Assembly (NCBI GenBank): GCA_023145185.1
Contig: JAGLEG010000349.1
Span: 1-22,467 of the forward strand
Direction of reading: 5' to 3'
Source: Thermoplasmata archaeon
Lineage (GTDB): Archaea > Thermoplasmatota > Penumbrarchaeia > Penumbrarchaeales > Penumbrarchaeaceae
Length of the DNA stretch: 22,467 bases
Part shown: positions 1 to 7,427 of the stretch, in pieces
How the letters are laid out: each line of letters opens with the position of its first letter
How positions within the stretch are numbered: position 1 is the first letter of the stretch
Notes under the pieces: model-generated
The model's input: only the letters and a program-made list of their open reading frames with translations
Database searches by the model: none
What the model was told of the DNA's origin: nothing
Made by a program: the position numbers and the translations under genes

Positions 1-267
1 CCTCCCTCCCTGGAGGTGAAGGCGGTTCGAGACCTCTACCGGAAACGCTACGGCATGGTCAAGGGGGACGAATACTCCTACGAGTACCCGGCTGTCAACA
101 GGATACTGCAGGCGGCTGGCAGGTCCATCCGCTCCGAGACGGACAGGGCGGCCATTATTATGTTGGAGGAGAGGATGGCGCAGCCGAAATACCTCAAGTA
201 CCTCCCCGAGGAGATGAGGCCCGATTCGACATCCTCCATTGAGAGGATGATGGGGAAGTTCTTCTAG
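1..267 (+). CDS. XPD/Rad3-family DNA helicase, C-terminal fragment
   Basis: This is the last 88 codons of a gene whose start lies left of the window; frame 1 is open from base 1, so the GTG at 16 is an internal Val. The segment QAAGRSIRSETDRA matches motif VI of superfamily 2 XPD/Rad3/DinG helicases, with the arginines that contact ATP. It is preceded by a typical YPAVNRIL lead-in and followed by the usual short tail ending in a conserved-looking YLPEEMRP. Members are 5'-3' DNA helicases, usually with an iron-sulfur cluster, acting in DNA repair. The Fe-S and Walker regions lie outside the window, so cluster status cannot be judged. The gene converges on panE, and the two stop codons share one CTAG at 264-267. 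Confidence 0.85.
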   Translation, partial: PPSLEVKAVRDLYRKRYGMVKGDEYSYEYPAVNRILQAAGRSIRSETDRAAIIMLEERMAQPKYLKYLPEEMRPDSTSSIERMMGKFF

Positions 268-1205
268 TCCTCCTTCATGTACTGTCTCTGTATGGCATTG
301 ATCATATGGTACATGGACCGGTTCAGCGGGGCGTAGATATTCTTTAATTTCGCCTTGTCGTAGAGCGCTCCATTTATGGACTCTATCTCGGTTCTACGCT
401 TTCTGGTGATATCCTGGAGCATCGAGGAGATATTGTTCTTCGTCCTGTCCGCAACGGCGTGGGTGCGCCTGATGAGCTCCTCGACGGTGATATCTATATC
501 GTGGGAGCGGGCGATCTCCACTCCCTCCTCCACCAGATTGTCCATCATCTCACGGAGATATCTGTCCGTCAGGAGGTCCCCGTTCCTGGAGCCGGTTATG
601 GCGGTGAGCGGGTTGATGGCGGAGTTGATTATCGTCTTGGCCCAGATCTCCCTCCTGATGGCCCCGGTAAGCTCCACCTCAAGGCCCGCATCGTTGAACG
701 CCTGGACTATCTGCTCCACCTTGGCCCTGGTCTTTTCGTCCCGGACATCCGTATAAAGGCCAATAAATGTGTCCCCTTTCCCGGCATGTTTGACAAGGCC
801 GGGGCCTTTGTAGGTGACGCCGTGACAGGTGATGCCTCCCAGTACCGACCCTGGAAGGTTGTCGGCCCTTAACTTCTCGGAGATCAGCTCCTCATTGTTC
901 AGGCCGTTCTGCAGGGAGAGGAAGAAGGTGGTTTCCTTGATATGAGGCGCCACGTGGTCAAGGGCCAACTCCGTATTGTAGGATTTAACGCATATGATGA
1001 TCAGGTCAAAGCTCATATCTGCAGGATATCCAGTCGTTGCATTTGGATGGAAATCACCCACCGTCAGGCCGCGTATGTGCAGGCCTTCCCTGTTGAGAAC
1101 GTCCACCTGCTCCTGCCTGCCGATGATGGTTACATTGTGTTTTCTGGATAGAACGCCGCCGACCAGGCTGCCCAATGCACCAGCACCTATCACAAGTACG
1201 TTCAT
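264..1205 (-). CDS. panE: 2-dehydropantoate 2-reductase (ketopantoate reductase)
   Basis: A 313-residue protein predicted to reduce 2-dehydropantoate to pantoate with NADPH, a step of coenzyme A synthesis in the cytoplasm. The N-terminus MNVLVIGAGALGSLVGG is a Rossmann nucleotide-binding loop (GxGxxG at about 7-12), and Arg30 at the end of strand 2 fits NADPH preference. The catalytic-Lys helix reads IWAKTIINSAINPLTA (Lys190, Asn194, Asn198). The second signature SSMLQDITRKRRTEIESINGA (260-280) carries the substrate-binding Ser and Glu274. Length is normal for ApbA/PanE. The ATG at 1205 was chosen because it begins the Rossmann strand and has an AAGGTGG Shine-Dalgarno three bases upstream; a longer ORF start at 1262 would add a non-conserved leader overlapping adk. 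It lies 8 bases downstream of adk, so the two are probably co-transcribed. Confidence 0.92.
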   Translation of the reverse strand: MNVLVIGAGALGSLVGGVLSRKHNVTIIGRQEQVDVLNREGLHIRGLTVGDFHPNATTGYPADMSFDLIIICVKSYNTELALDHVAPHIKETTFFLSLQNGLNNEELISEKLRADNLPGSVLGGITCHGVTYKGPGLVKHAGKGDTFIGLYTDVRDEKTRAKVEQIVQAFNDAGLEVELTGAIRREIWAKTIINSAINPLTAITGSRNGDLLTDRYLREMMDNLVEEGVEIARSHDIDITVEELIRRTHAVADRTKNNISSMLQDITRKRRTEIESINGALYDKAKLKNIYAPLNRSMYHMINAIQRQYMKED

Positions 1206-1213
1206 GGTCCACC

Positions 1214-1849
1214 TTACTGAGGTAACGAGTCGAGTATCTCGATCAGCGCGTGCCTGATGCACGCTATGGATTTGTTCCCATCGATATCCCTTAGCACTCC
1301 CCTCTTCCTGTAGAACTCCAGCACGGGTTTGGTCTGTTCGGAATATACCTTCAATCGTTTCAGAACGGTCTCTTCTGTATCGTCATCCCTCTGATACAGC
1401 TTCTCTCCGCAATCGTCGCAGACACCGGGCCTTATCGGGGGATTGAACACCAGATGGTAGGCGACCCCGCAGGGGCACATCCTCCGGTCCGTTATCCTCT
1501 GGATAAGGAAACGGTCATCGACCGAGAGGTTGATGACGGCATCGAGCTTCACGAATTCATCCAGTACATTGGCCTGGGATATCGCCCTGGGGAACCCATC
1601 AAGAATGAAACCCCCGTCGCAGTCGCTGCCCTGAAGCCGATCCCTCAGCATATCGATCACAACGCTGTCAGGGACCAGCTGGCCCTCATCCATGAGGGCC
1701 TTGGCCTCCTTCCCCAGTGCCGTTCCCTTGCGAACCTCCGCACGGAGAAGGTCACCCATGGAGATGGAGGGGATCGAGAATTTCTCCGATATCAACTTGG
1801 ACTGTGTTCCCTTGCCTGCACCGGGCGGGCCGAACAGCGCTATCTTCAT
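1214..1849 (-). CDS. adk: Adenylate kinase (long LID, zinc-finger type)
   Basis: A 211-residue nucleoside monophosphate kinase predicted to interconvert ATP + AMP and 2 ADP. Visible landmarks are the P-loop GPPGAGKGT (7-15), the AMP-binding region with DGFPR (84-88), and a long LID at about 119-161 with four cysteines (125, 127, 144, 147) that would hold zinc. The usual CxxCG of the first zinc knuckle is here CPCG, one residue shorter. Other LID residues (YHLVFNPP, YQRDDDTEETV) are standard. The ATG at 1849 is preferred over a GTG at 1900 because it directly starts the first beta strand and lies about 26 bases from a TATA-like sequence, fitting a leaderless mRNA. This bacterial-style form also occurs in some euryarchaeal lineages. 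First gene of an operon with panE. Confidence 0.93.
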   Translation of the reverse strand: MKIALFGPPGAGKGTQSKLISEKFSIPSISMGDLLRAEVRKGTALGKEAKALMDEGQLVPDSVVIDMLRDRLQGSDCDGGFILDGFPRAISQANVLDEFVKLDAVINLSVDDRFLIQRITDRRMCPCGVAYHLVFNPPIRPGVCDDCGEKLYQRDDDTEETVLKRLKVYSEQTKPVLEFYRKRGVLRDIDGNKSIACIRHALIEILDSLPQ

Positions 1850-1870
1850 GCCAGGGGATTTGGTTTTCTG

Positions 1871-1898
1871 GTAATTAACTATTGGGGAAGTGCACTTC
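1871..1898 (-). promoter_or_regulatory. Probable adk promoter with upstream palindrome
   Basis: Read on the minus strand, GTTAATTAC (1871-1879) is a TATA-like box centred 26 bases from the adk ATG at 1849, the spacing expected for an archaeal leaderless transcript. Immediately upstream, 1887-1898 is a perfect 12-bp palindrome GAAGTGCACTTC, a possible operator. Neither has other support. Confidence 0.4.
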
Positions 1899-1922
1899 AC
1901 TCATTGTAGAAGTGGAGGGTGA

Positions 1923-3473
1923 TCACACCTTGAACTGCATGAAGACATCTACATCCTGGAGGATCTCTGCCAGGGCTTTTGAGTTCCTCTCCACCTGCTC
2001 TTTCAGGCCGGTCACGCTTATGTATCCCGCGACCCCACCATCCCCGTCCGGGACAGTGTAGTTGTTCAATACCACATAACCGCCCCGGCTGTTATCCGGC
2101 ATGACCCCCGCGCCGACATACGAGGTCTTCACAACCGATAGGCCCATGCCGCCCAGATACTCCTCAAGGGCTCCGGGGATAAGCGATCTCGTCAGGTGAA
2201 ATATGAATATGGGCGAGAGGGCGACCGCATCCATAAAGCACTGGTTGACGTGGTCCCGCTCCTTGGCCCGTGAGGCCGTGTCATTGAAATATCTGATGAA
2301 ATCAACAAAGGCGGCCTCCGGGTCATCCCTCCTGAAGAAACGGGAGGGGCGGACGAAAACGAAACCCAGCGTCCTCTCCCTTTCCGTGGTCTTGGGCAGG
2401 TCCACGGGGATGTGCAGTTTCCGACCCCGGAACGCGTCGTGGTGCTCCATGCACCACCCGAGAAGCGCGATGGGCGGTATATCGCCTCCTATCCTCTCCC
2501 CCAGCCTCCTGTTCAATCTGTTTCGGATATCGCGGACCCTGCTGAAATCCATAAGTGACCCTGCACGATAGACCCGCCTTCTCCCGGTGGATATCAGATG
2601 CAGCGGGAATTGGATGCCGGTTCCAATCCTCGGATATACTATCTCCTTCCTTGTCCCCCACTGCTTTCTCTGGCGCTCCAGTATCTCAAGGGCTGGAACC
2701 CCATCTATTGGGATGTGGCTAATGTGGAACCACATATCGGCCTCCCTCATGTCATCCCTGAGGATGCAGAGGATGTTCATCATTCCCAGACCCGGATGTA
2801 AACGGGTTCTGAAATCTGGCTCATCGAACCTATCCGCCCCATCGTTGTGTTTCACCTCGAATTGAAGGAATATCGAGGTCACCACCCTCTCCGCATAATC
2901 CATCTCTCCTTCGCCCCTGAGGGTCTTTCCGAGCTTTCTCATGAGCCCTATCGGGCGTATCCGGTCCTTCAGGTTCCTGGTCGCGTTGAAGGTCCTCACG
3001 ATGACCCCATCCACGTGTTCTCTATTGACCCCTTTGAAGTCATCATCACATGGATCCATACGGGGACCTATGCGGACGAGGTCTCCCTCCCTCGAGTACT
3101 CGGCGATGGTGACATCTATCTGGTCCTTCCTGACCCGAACCTGGTCTCTCCCATTCAGGCATATCTTGTCGTGGGCGGCCTCTTCACCGGACAGGAACGA
3201 ATACAACCTCTCCGCTATGTGTTCGGAGGTCACCTTCAGGGAACGGTCTTTCGGAATGTGGGAATCCGACCAGATGTCCAGCGAGAAGGTCCCCAGTATG
3301 AACTTCGTGTGTTCGGCATACATGAACGCCCTTGTCGCCTTCCTCCACCCCTCCTCCTTCCGGTTCAACCCCATTTTTCCAAGGAGCTGGAACGTCTTGA
3401 CAAGGGCCATTATGACGAAAACGCCGGGACGCCATTGGTCCACCATATCCCTTATCCTGTGTTTCCCTGCCAT
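1923..3473 (-). CDS. CoA-dependent acyltransferase-like protein (HxxxDG fold), function unknown
   Basis: A 516-residue soluble protein. Residues 248-262 read MWFHISHIPIDGVPA, which contains SHIPIDG at 252-258. This matches the (H)HxxxDG active-site motif of the chloramphenicol acetyltransferase/condensation-domain/WS-DGAT superfamily, with the catalytic His253, Asp257 and Gly258 kept and the first His replaced by Ser. The size (about 450-500 residues, two pseudo-symmetric halves) and a C-terminal segment GGYVVLNNYTVPDGDGG...GYISVTGL also fit that fold. Substrates cannot be inferred. There is no signal peptide or clear membrane helix. The ATG at 3473 is supported by a TATA box at 3502-3509, giving a leader of about 6 bases. 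It follows a membrane-protein gene in the same direction after 61 bases and may function with it, for example in lipid or envelope acylation, but that is inference. Confidence 0.5.
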   Translation of the reverse strand: MAGKHRIRDMVDQWRPGVFVIMALVKTFQLLGKMGLNRKEEGWRKATRAFMYAEHTKFILGTFSLDIWSDSHIPKDRSLKVTSEHIAERLYSFLSGEEAAHDKICLNGRDQVRVRKDQIDVTIAEYSREGDLVRIGPRMDPCDDDFKGVNREHVDGVIVRTFNATRNLKDRIRPIGLMRKLGKTLRGEGEMDYAERVVTSIFLQFEVKHNDGADRFDEPDFRTRLHPGLGMMNILCILRDDMREADMWFHISHIPIDGVPALEILERQRKQWGTRKEIVYPRIGTGIQFPLHLISTGRRRVYRAGSLMDFSRVRDIRNRLNRRLGERIGGDIPPIALLGWCMEHHDAFRGRKLHIPVDLPKTTERERTLGFVFVRPSRFFRRDDPEAAFVDFIRYFNDTASRAKERDHVNQCFMDAVALSPIFIFHLTRSLIPGALEEYLGGMGLSVVKTSYVGAGVMPDNSRGGYVVLNNYTVPDGDGGVAGYISVTGLKEQVERNSKALAEILQDVDVFMQFKV

Positions 3474-3501
3474 TGTAACAAGGGGGAATGGCGGTATCTG
3501 G

Positions 3502-3509
3502 TTTTATAG
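3502..3509 (-). promoter_or_regulatory. TATA box for the acyltransferase-like gene
   Basis: The minus strand reads CTATAAAA, centred about 32 bases from the ATG at 3473. With an archaeal TATA-to-start-site distance near 26, transcription would begin about 6 bases before the ATG. Confidence 0.45.
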
Positions 3510-3534
3510 TTGTGAGGGCGATCTGTTGAATCCA

Positions 3535-4554
3535 TCAATTTCGGACCGACAGTAGAATTCTGGTCACACTGTAAAATAGTGAAAATATCCCTACCAGGAT
3601 GCCCATGACAAAAGATGATACCATCACTATCACCCCTATCGGCGTGATGGATGAGAGGACGGAAATGGAGATGAAGAGTACACTTAGTACCGTGATATCC
3701 CTTATCTTTATGTCGGCCTTCCATCCCTTCCACCTCCCTTTCCTTGCCTTTTTTGAACCTCTCACCCCGATCGCGAGCATCACCAAAAAGAGCGCATACA
3801 GGCCCAATATCACCAACTGCCCGGAAAGCCCCGGGATCTTCGATGTGTCAAAAATAAGGCCCAGTACCAGATAGACGAGCAGCAGGAGGGCAAAGAGTAT
3901 CCAGAACTGCCGCCCTTCCGGGAGCATCTCCTCCAGGGTGTATCTTCTCCCCCTCCTCTTCCATATCACAACAAGGATCGCAAGTACGGCAAGATTAAGC
4001 ATGGCGGCCACCGAAGGCATGTAGAACGAGCCCATATTGCCTCCCATGAAGGCGGCTGACCAGATGATAAAAAGATAGAGGGCCACCTTTGCCCTTGTGG
4101 GAGATCCGAAAAAACGCCTGACCCTCTCGGGAAAATACGCCATCATCTCATCGGACCCCAGGATCCGCTCCGAAACGAACAGGGGGATGATGAAGGCGAA
4201 GAACATGTGCCACCACGTCACAAGGATCAAGGTCCAGAAGAGGTCAACGCCGAGATAATGCCAGGCCGACCTCCCCCAAGGAGGATAGAACAGCACCTTG
4301 GTGATATATGCTTCATACAGGCCGAACAATGCACCAGCAATAAAAAGCGTTGAAAACGTGGGCCTTCCCCTGAAAACCAGCCTGCCCAATACGAGCGTGT
4401 GCAGGCCGTAGAGAGGGATCAGGACCAGATACCCCCAGGGATGGACAAGGGCCAAAGGAAATGATGAGGAGATCACCTCGGCGAAGAAGACAGATACGGC
4501 CCCGACGATCAACCAGAACAGTAGTTTGGATCCGATGTCGGGCCCGTCAGGCAT
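3535..4554 (-). CDS. Polytopic membrane protein of unknown function
   Basis: A 339-residue protein with about ten hydrophobic segments, for example residues 10-30, 38-60, 66-88, 105-130, 155-175, 180-200, 218-238, 245-268 and two more at 290-339. Between helices there are basic loops such as KRRGRRYT and RGSKKARKGRWKGWK, placing those loops in the cytoplasm. No catalytic or transporter motif was recognised. The start at 4554 (MPDGPDIGSK) was preferred to an ATG at 4614: a TATA-like CTTTATATTC at 4579-4588 lies downstream of 4614 but 30 bases before 4554. The gene is divergent from the Cys-rich gene at 4765 and lies 61 bases before the acyltransferase-like gene, which has its own TATA box. Confidence 0.75.
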   Translation of the reverse strand: MPDGPDIGSKLLFWLIVGAVSVFFAEVISSSFPLALVHPWGYLVLIPLYGLHTLVLGRLVFRGRPTFSTLFIAGALFGLYEAYITKVLFYPPWGRSAWHYLGVDLFWTLILVTWWHMFFAFIIPLFVSERILGSDEMMAYFPERVRRFFGSPTRAKVALYLFIIWSAAFMGGNMGSFYMPSVAAMLNLAVLAILVVIWKRRGRRYTLEEMLPEGRQFWILFALLLLVYLVLGLIFDTSKIPGLSGQLVILGLYALFLVMLAIGVRGSKKARKGRWKGWKADIKIRDITVLSVLFISISVLSSITPIGVIVMVSSFVMGILVGIFSLFYSVTRILLSVRN

Positions 4555-4578
4555 AATAGTAATATCCCCCGGCCATCG

Positions 4579-4588
4579 AATATAAAGA
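4579..4588 (-). promoter_or_regulatory. TATA box for the membrane-protein gene
   Basis: CTTTATATTC on the minus strand, centred about 30 bases from the ATG at 4554; predicted leader of only a few bases. It excludes the longer ORF start at 4614, which would lie upstream of the promoter. Confidence 0.45.
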
Positions 4589-4707
4589 TTGGGGTCAAGA
4601 TAACAAGGTGTCATTCAACCGTTCCAGGGGGAGATCACGCTTACATCCACTGTCCCCGATCGAAACGAGAGATGAGAGTGAAAAGTTCATAAGCTATTTA
4701 AATGATC

Positions 4708-4727
4708 GAAAATTTTTATAATCTATA
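4708..4727 (+). promoter_or_regulatory. Shared AT-rich promoter element, copy 1
   Basis: GAAAATTTTTATAATCTATA. It matches 18 of 20 bases at 7442-7461 and is related to 5984-6003. Its core (about 4715-4722) is centred about 21 bp upstream of the TATA box at 4737-4743. The other two copies have the same spacing to their own TATA boxes, which suggests a regulator-binding site. Confidence 0.5.
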
Positions 4728-4736
4728 TGTTAGGGG

Positions 4737-4743
4737 TTTATAT
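4737..4743 (+). promoter_or_regulatory. TATA box for the small Cys-rich gene
   Basis: TTTATAT, centred 25 bases before the ATG at 4765, which fits a leaderless transcript beginning at that ATG. A second AT-rich run just upstream (4712-4721) belongs to the shared element. Confidence 0.45.
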
Positions 4744-4764
4744 GGTGGGTGCAAGTTTTGAAAA

Positions 4765-5169
4765 ATGTACTCTATTCGGGGCCTTTATATGAACATCCGC
4801 CTGAAAGGTAAGCTCAGGTCACATGAGTTGCAGAGAGGAAAGAAGCCGTTCTATTACGAACTTCCCCCAACGGGTGAGCTGAGGATCGTATGCGGATGCG
4901 GGAGGGTCGGGTGCAGGCAGCATCTGAAGCATGGAAAAACATGGATATGTACCTGGGATGTAAAGAACGACTGTGAAAAAGTGGCAGATTCTATCGAGAG
5001 ACAGGTCCGGTTCTGGCAGTTCATGAACATGGTTATCGATCATACGGTCCCGCTCATGGGTTACAGGTGTGACGTGCTGGAAAAGAGCGACATGGCGAAG
5101 AACATCAGGAGTAACCTGGATATGTGGAAGCTTATACAGGGGGAGATCCTGCAGCAGATCTCCTCCTGA
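4765..5169 (+). CDS. Small Cys-rich, possibly zinc-binding protein
   Basis: A 134-residue soluble protein, not recognised. Cysteines at 43, 45, 50, 62, 70 and 102 and histidines at 53 and 56 include a CGCGRVGCRQH cluster (43-53), compatible with zinc binding or a nucleic-acid-binding knuckle. The C-terminal half is predicted helical. An alternative start is the ATG at 4789 (MNIRLKG), which would remove only eight residues. The ATG at 4765 is preferred because it sits 25 bases after a TATA box. The last ten codons (IQGEILQQISS) coincide with the first of two near-identical hairpins, so the 3' end of the gene may have been shaped by a duplicated terminator-like sequence. Its promoter shares an upstream element with the two genes that follow, suggesting common regulation. 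Confidence 0.65.
   Translation: MYSIRGLYMNIRLKGKLRSHELQRGKKPFYYELPPTGELRIVCGCGRVGCRQHLKHGKTWICTWDVKNDCEKVADSIERQVRFWQFMNMVIDHTVPLMGYRCDVLEKSDMAKNIRSNLDMWKLIQGEILQQISS
5136..5166 (+). repeat. Hairpin repeat, copy 1 (inside gene end)
   Basis: Arms GGGGGAGATC (5139-5148) and GATCTCCTCC (5157-5166) pair over ten positions with one G-U, around an 8-base loop. The unit is 27/31 identical to 5215-5245, 79 bases further on, and directly abuts the TGA stop at 5167. Confidence 0.7.
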
Positions 5170-5214
5170 GTGTCATACCAGTATCTGAGGGGTTTGGAGA
5201 TAACATTGAGATTG

Positions 5215-5245
5215 ACAGGGGGAGATCAAGCAGCGGATCTCCCCC
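5215..5245. terminator. Hairpin repeat, copy 2: possible bidirectional terminator
   Basis: Perfect 10-bp stem GGGGGAGATC (5218-5227) / GATCTCCCCC (5236-5245) with an 8-base loop, located in the 83-base gap between convergent genes. There is no T-run on either side, so termination is unproven; archaeal terminators usually rely on T-tracts. Confidence 0.4.
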
Positions 5246-5252
5246 CACGTGT

Positions 5253-5945
5253 TCATGCCCATAGCCGGGGTGTCTGAGGCTCGAGCAACAGCCTGATCTT
5301 CTCGGAGATAAAGGCTTCAATATATGAGATATGTCCGTCGTTGTTGAAATCCGCCCATGCGCTTTCCAGACCTCTTGTGATGTTGAACCGGTCGGGAGTG
5401 CTCATCTCGTCTGATCCCATGGAGCTTATTATCACCCTGTCATCACCCTCCAGTTCAGGGCCTGCGAGACCGGACCGATCTCCACCTATGATGAACGTCA
5501 GGTCGTCGAACGTCATATCATCGATCCATCCATCTATGGTCGAAACATTCAGGGTCCCGTTGGAGAACTCGAATATTGCCCCATCGATACATCCTCCGCA
5601 GTGGTCCGAGATGTAGATAACCACGTCCTTATCCGTCTCATTGTCCTCGACCAGGGAGCCAAAACCATCCTCGATATTGGAGAGGTTCGAGGTTCCGTCC
5701 GAGCCGGGAACGCTTGAGGGCGTGAGGAATAGTACATTGTCCGAGCAGTATCCTCCATTGAGGAGGTGACCATAGAAGGAGGCGGCCTTCCCCAGTTCAC
5801 TCGCCTCCGCGTTCTCGGAAACTATTATGATCGCCATGTTGTCAACGGGCTGTACAGCCTGGACATCACCGCTGTTGAATACTATCACAAGGGCCAAGCA
5901 GAAGAACATCAGGGCAGAGCCTGCCGGAATGGTTATTCGGGTCAT
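5253..5945 (-). CDS. Secreted C13/legumain-like protein, predicted inactive
   Basis: A 230-residue exported protein. Residues 1-30 form a signal peptide (hydrophobic 11-23, likely cleavage after VQA). The rest follows the caspase-like C13 (legumain) plan: strand VVIYISDHCGG with the catalytic-type His115, strand LTFIIGGDRSG (149-159), then DDRVIISSMGSDE (168-180), which corresponds to the family RVIITSTDSDE strand. Where active members have DACYSG, this protein has GGDRSG, so the nucleophile Cys is replaced by Asp156. Residues 199-210 (DFNNDGHISYIE) form a textbook EF-hand-type calcium loop, as often seen near the end of archaeal C13-like proteins. The ATG at 5945 lies 27 bases from a TATA box, consistent with a leaderless mRNA. 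It is 56 bases downstream of the TPR-regulator gene but has its own promoter. The likely role is binding or regulation outside the cell, not proteolysis. Confidence 0.65.
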   Translation of the reverse strand: MTRITIPAGSALMFFCLALVIVFNSGDVQAVQPVDNMAIIIVSENAEASELGKAASFYGHLLNGGYCSDNVLFLTPSSVPGSDGTSNLSNIEDGFGSLVEDNETDKDVVIYISDHCGGCIDGAIFEFSNGTLNVSTIDGWIDDMTFDDLTFIIGGDRSGLAGPELEGDDRVIISSMGSDEMSTPDRFNITRGLESAWADFNNDGHISYIEAFISEKIRLLLEPQTPRLWA

Positions 5946-5967
5946 TCATCTAAAATTCAGGTCAAAT

Positions 5968-5976
5968 GATAATAAC
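5968..5976 (-). promoter_or_regulatory. TATA box for the C13-like gene
   Basis: GTTATTATC on the minus strand, centred 27 bases from the ATG at 5945; fits leaderless transcription. Confidence 0.45.
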
Positions 5977-5983
5977 GATTCTG

Positions 5984-6003
5984 CATACATTATAATTTTT
6001 TTC
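5984..6003 (-). promoter_or_regulatory. Shared AT-rich promoter element, copy 2
   Basis: The minus strand reads GAAAAAAATTATAATGTATG, 17 of 20 bases identical to the copy at 7442-7461. The palindromic core ATTATAAT (5989-5996) is centred 20-21 bp upstream of the TATA box at 5968-5976. It overlaps the first bases of the TPR-regulator stop codon. Confidence 0.5.
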
Positions 6004-7402
6004 AATCATTTAAATAGGCATTGATATCCTTGATGCCTTTCTCCTTGCCCCGGAATGCGATCTCCTTCCGCCTCTCCATCCTCTCGTAGAACGATGGAAG
6101 CGGATACGCGACCTCCTCCGAGTTCCTCAGGTGTTCTCCCATCATCTCCAGATCGTTCTTCTCCATGGACAGCAGGGCCCTGTTGAAATAGACGCAGGAG
6201 ATCTTCTCGAAATCTCCGATCTCCCAGAATATCTCGTGAGCCCTGTCGAGCATGGTCCCGGCCTTCTTCAGATTCCCCCCCTTCATCTCCAGATCTGCGA
6301 GGTTGACAAGCGCCATTGCCTCTATGTTTGGAGATGGGATGGCCCTGGCGATCCTCAGTGCCCGGTCCCAGTCGTTCTCCGCCTTATCGAACAGCCCCAT
6401 CTTGAACAGCATTATCCCTCTGTTGTTCAGGGCCAGGGCCAGAAGGAGGTTCTGATCCAGCCTTCTGAACGAGCGGATGCTCGAATTGAACAGCTCCCTT
6501 GCCTTCTCGTACTCCTCCGTCTGTGAGTATATGAAGGCTTTGATCTCGCTTAGATAAGAGAGATATACCCTCTCCTTTGTCTCTTTCCCCATGTTGTCAA
6601 ATATCGAGATGGCCTTTTCCGTATCGCCCTTGAGGTGTTCGATGAAGCCTATATTGAATGAGGCTATGAACCAATGATGGTGCGAAAGGTTCCTACAGGT
6701 CTCCAGGATCGTCCTGTAGTCGTCCTGCGCCCTGACGATCTCACCGTGTTTCCTCTCCGATTCTGCCAGGAACAGGAGGCTGTCTATATCGCTGTTCCCC
6801 GCATTTTCGAAGTTGAAGTCGCCCCTCCGGTTATCCCCGTACAGGCTGCACCTGGCGTATACATCCGTGAAATACCCCTCATTCCCCCCATTCTCCTCCA
6901 CGTCGAATCGGTTCAGGACATTTACGATATTGGTCTCATCGTGGGAGGACCCGATAGCATTCATGACCTTGGGCAGGTTGAAGTACGACTGTTTACAGTA
7001 CAGCGAAAGAAGGTGGATCTTGTCCAGGGGATGCTTCAGCTGGTTCAGGACCACCTTGAGAGCCACGACACGATCTATGTTGTGACGCTCCGGGGTGAAG
7101 TTGAAGGTCTCTATCCTCCCTAATATCTCTTTTACCCTCTTATGGCCACCATCGGTGAGGTCGATCTTGTAGAACTCATCGCCGTGCTGCTTCCTGTTTC
7201 TCCTGCTGATGAGGCCGGATGATGAGAGCTTGGAAAGGTAGAGGTTGTAGGTGGAATCCTTGATGGCCATTCTTCTTGCGACCTGGCTCCTTTTCAGCTT
7301 CCTGTCCCCCCCCACGGCCAGATGTGTGGAATAGAGTACCAGTGATTCCTTGTCGAACTTCACGAGATTTAAATCAACTTCTGGTATTATATGATTTTTC
7401 AT
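6002..7402 (-). CDS. Winged-helix transcription regulator with TPR domain
   Basis: A 466-residue cytoplasmic protein. Residues 15-95 form a winged-helix DNA-binding domain: KRSQVARRMAIKDSTYNLYLSKLSSSGLISRRN is the helix-turn-helix and start of the wing, resembling MarR/ArsR-like domains. Residues about 205-440 contain tetratricopeptide-like helical pairs, for example WFIASFNIGFIEHLKGDTEKAISIFDNMG, LALNNRGIMLFKMGLFDKAENDWDRAL and ALVNLADLEMKGGNLKKAGTMLDRAHEIF. TPR regulators usually sense a protein or peptide partner. The ATG at 7402 is preferred: the earlier ATG at 7429 falls inside the TATA box (7428-7437). The protein could bind the 20-bp element found in its own promoter and in the promoters of the C13-like and Cys-rich genes; this is inferred from location only. 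Confidence 0.75.
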   Translation of the reverse strand: MKNHIIPEVDLNLVKFDKESLVLYSTHLAVGGDRKLKRSQVARRMAIKDSTYNLYLSKLSSSGLISRRNRKQHGDEFYKIDLTDGGHKRVKEILGRIETFNFTPERHNIDRVVALKVVLNQLKHPLDKIHLLSLYCKQSYFNLPKVMNAIGSSHDETNIVNVLNRFDVEENGGNEGYFTDVYARCSLYGDNRRGDFNFENAGNSDIDSLLFLAESERKHGEIVRAQDDYRTILETCRNLSHHHWFIASFNIGFIEHLKGDTEKAISIFDNMGKETKERVYLSYLSEIKAFIYSQTEEYEKARELFNSSIRSFRRLDQNLLLALALNNRGIMLFKMGLFDKAENDWDRALRIARAIPSPNIEAMALVNLADLEMKGGNLKKAGTMLDRAHEIFWEIGDFEKISCVYFNRALLSMEKNDLEMMGEHLRNSEEVAYPLPSFYERMERRKEIAFRGKEKGIKDINAYLND

Positions 7403-7427
7403 CAATTGGCGGGGAGATGGTAAAACC

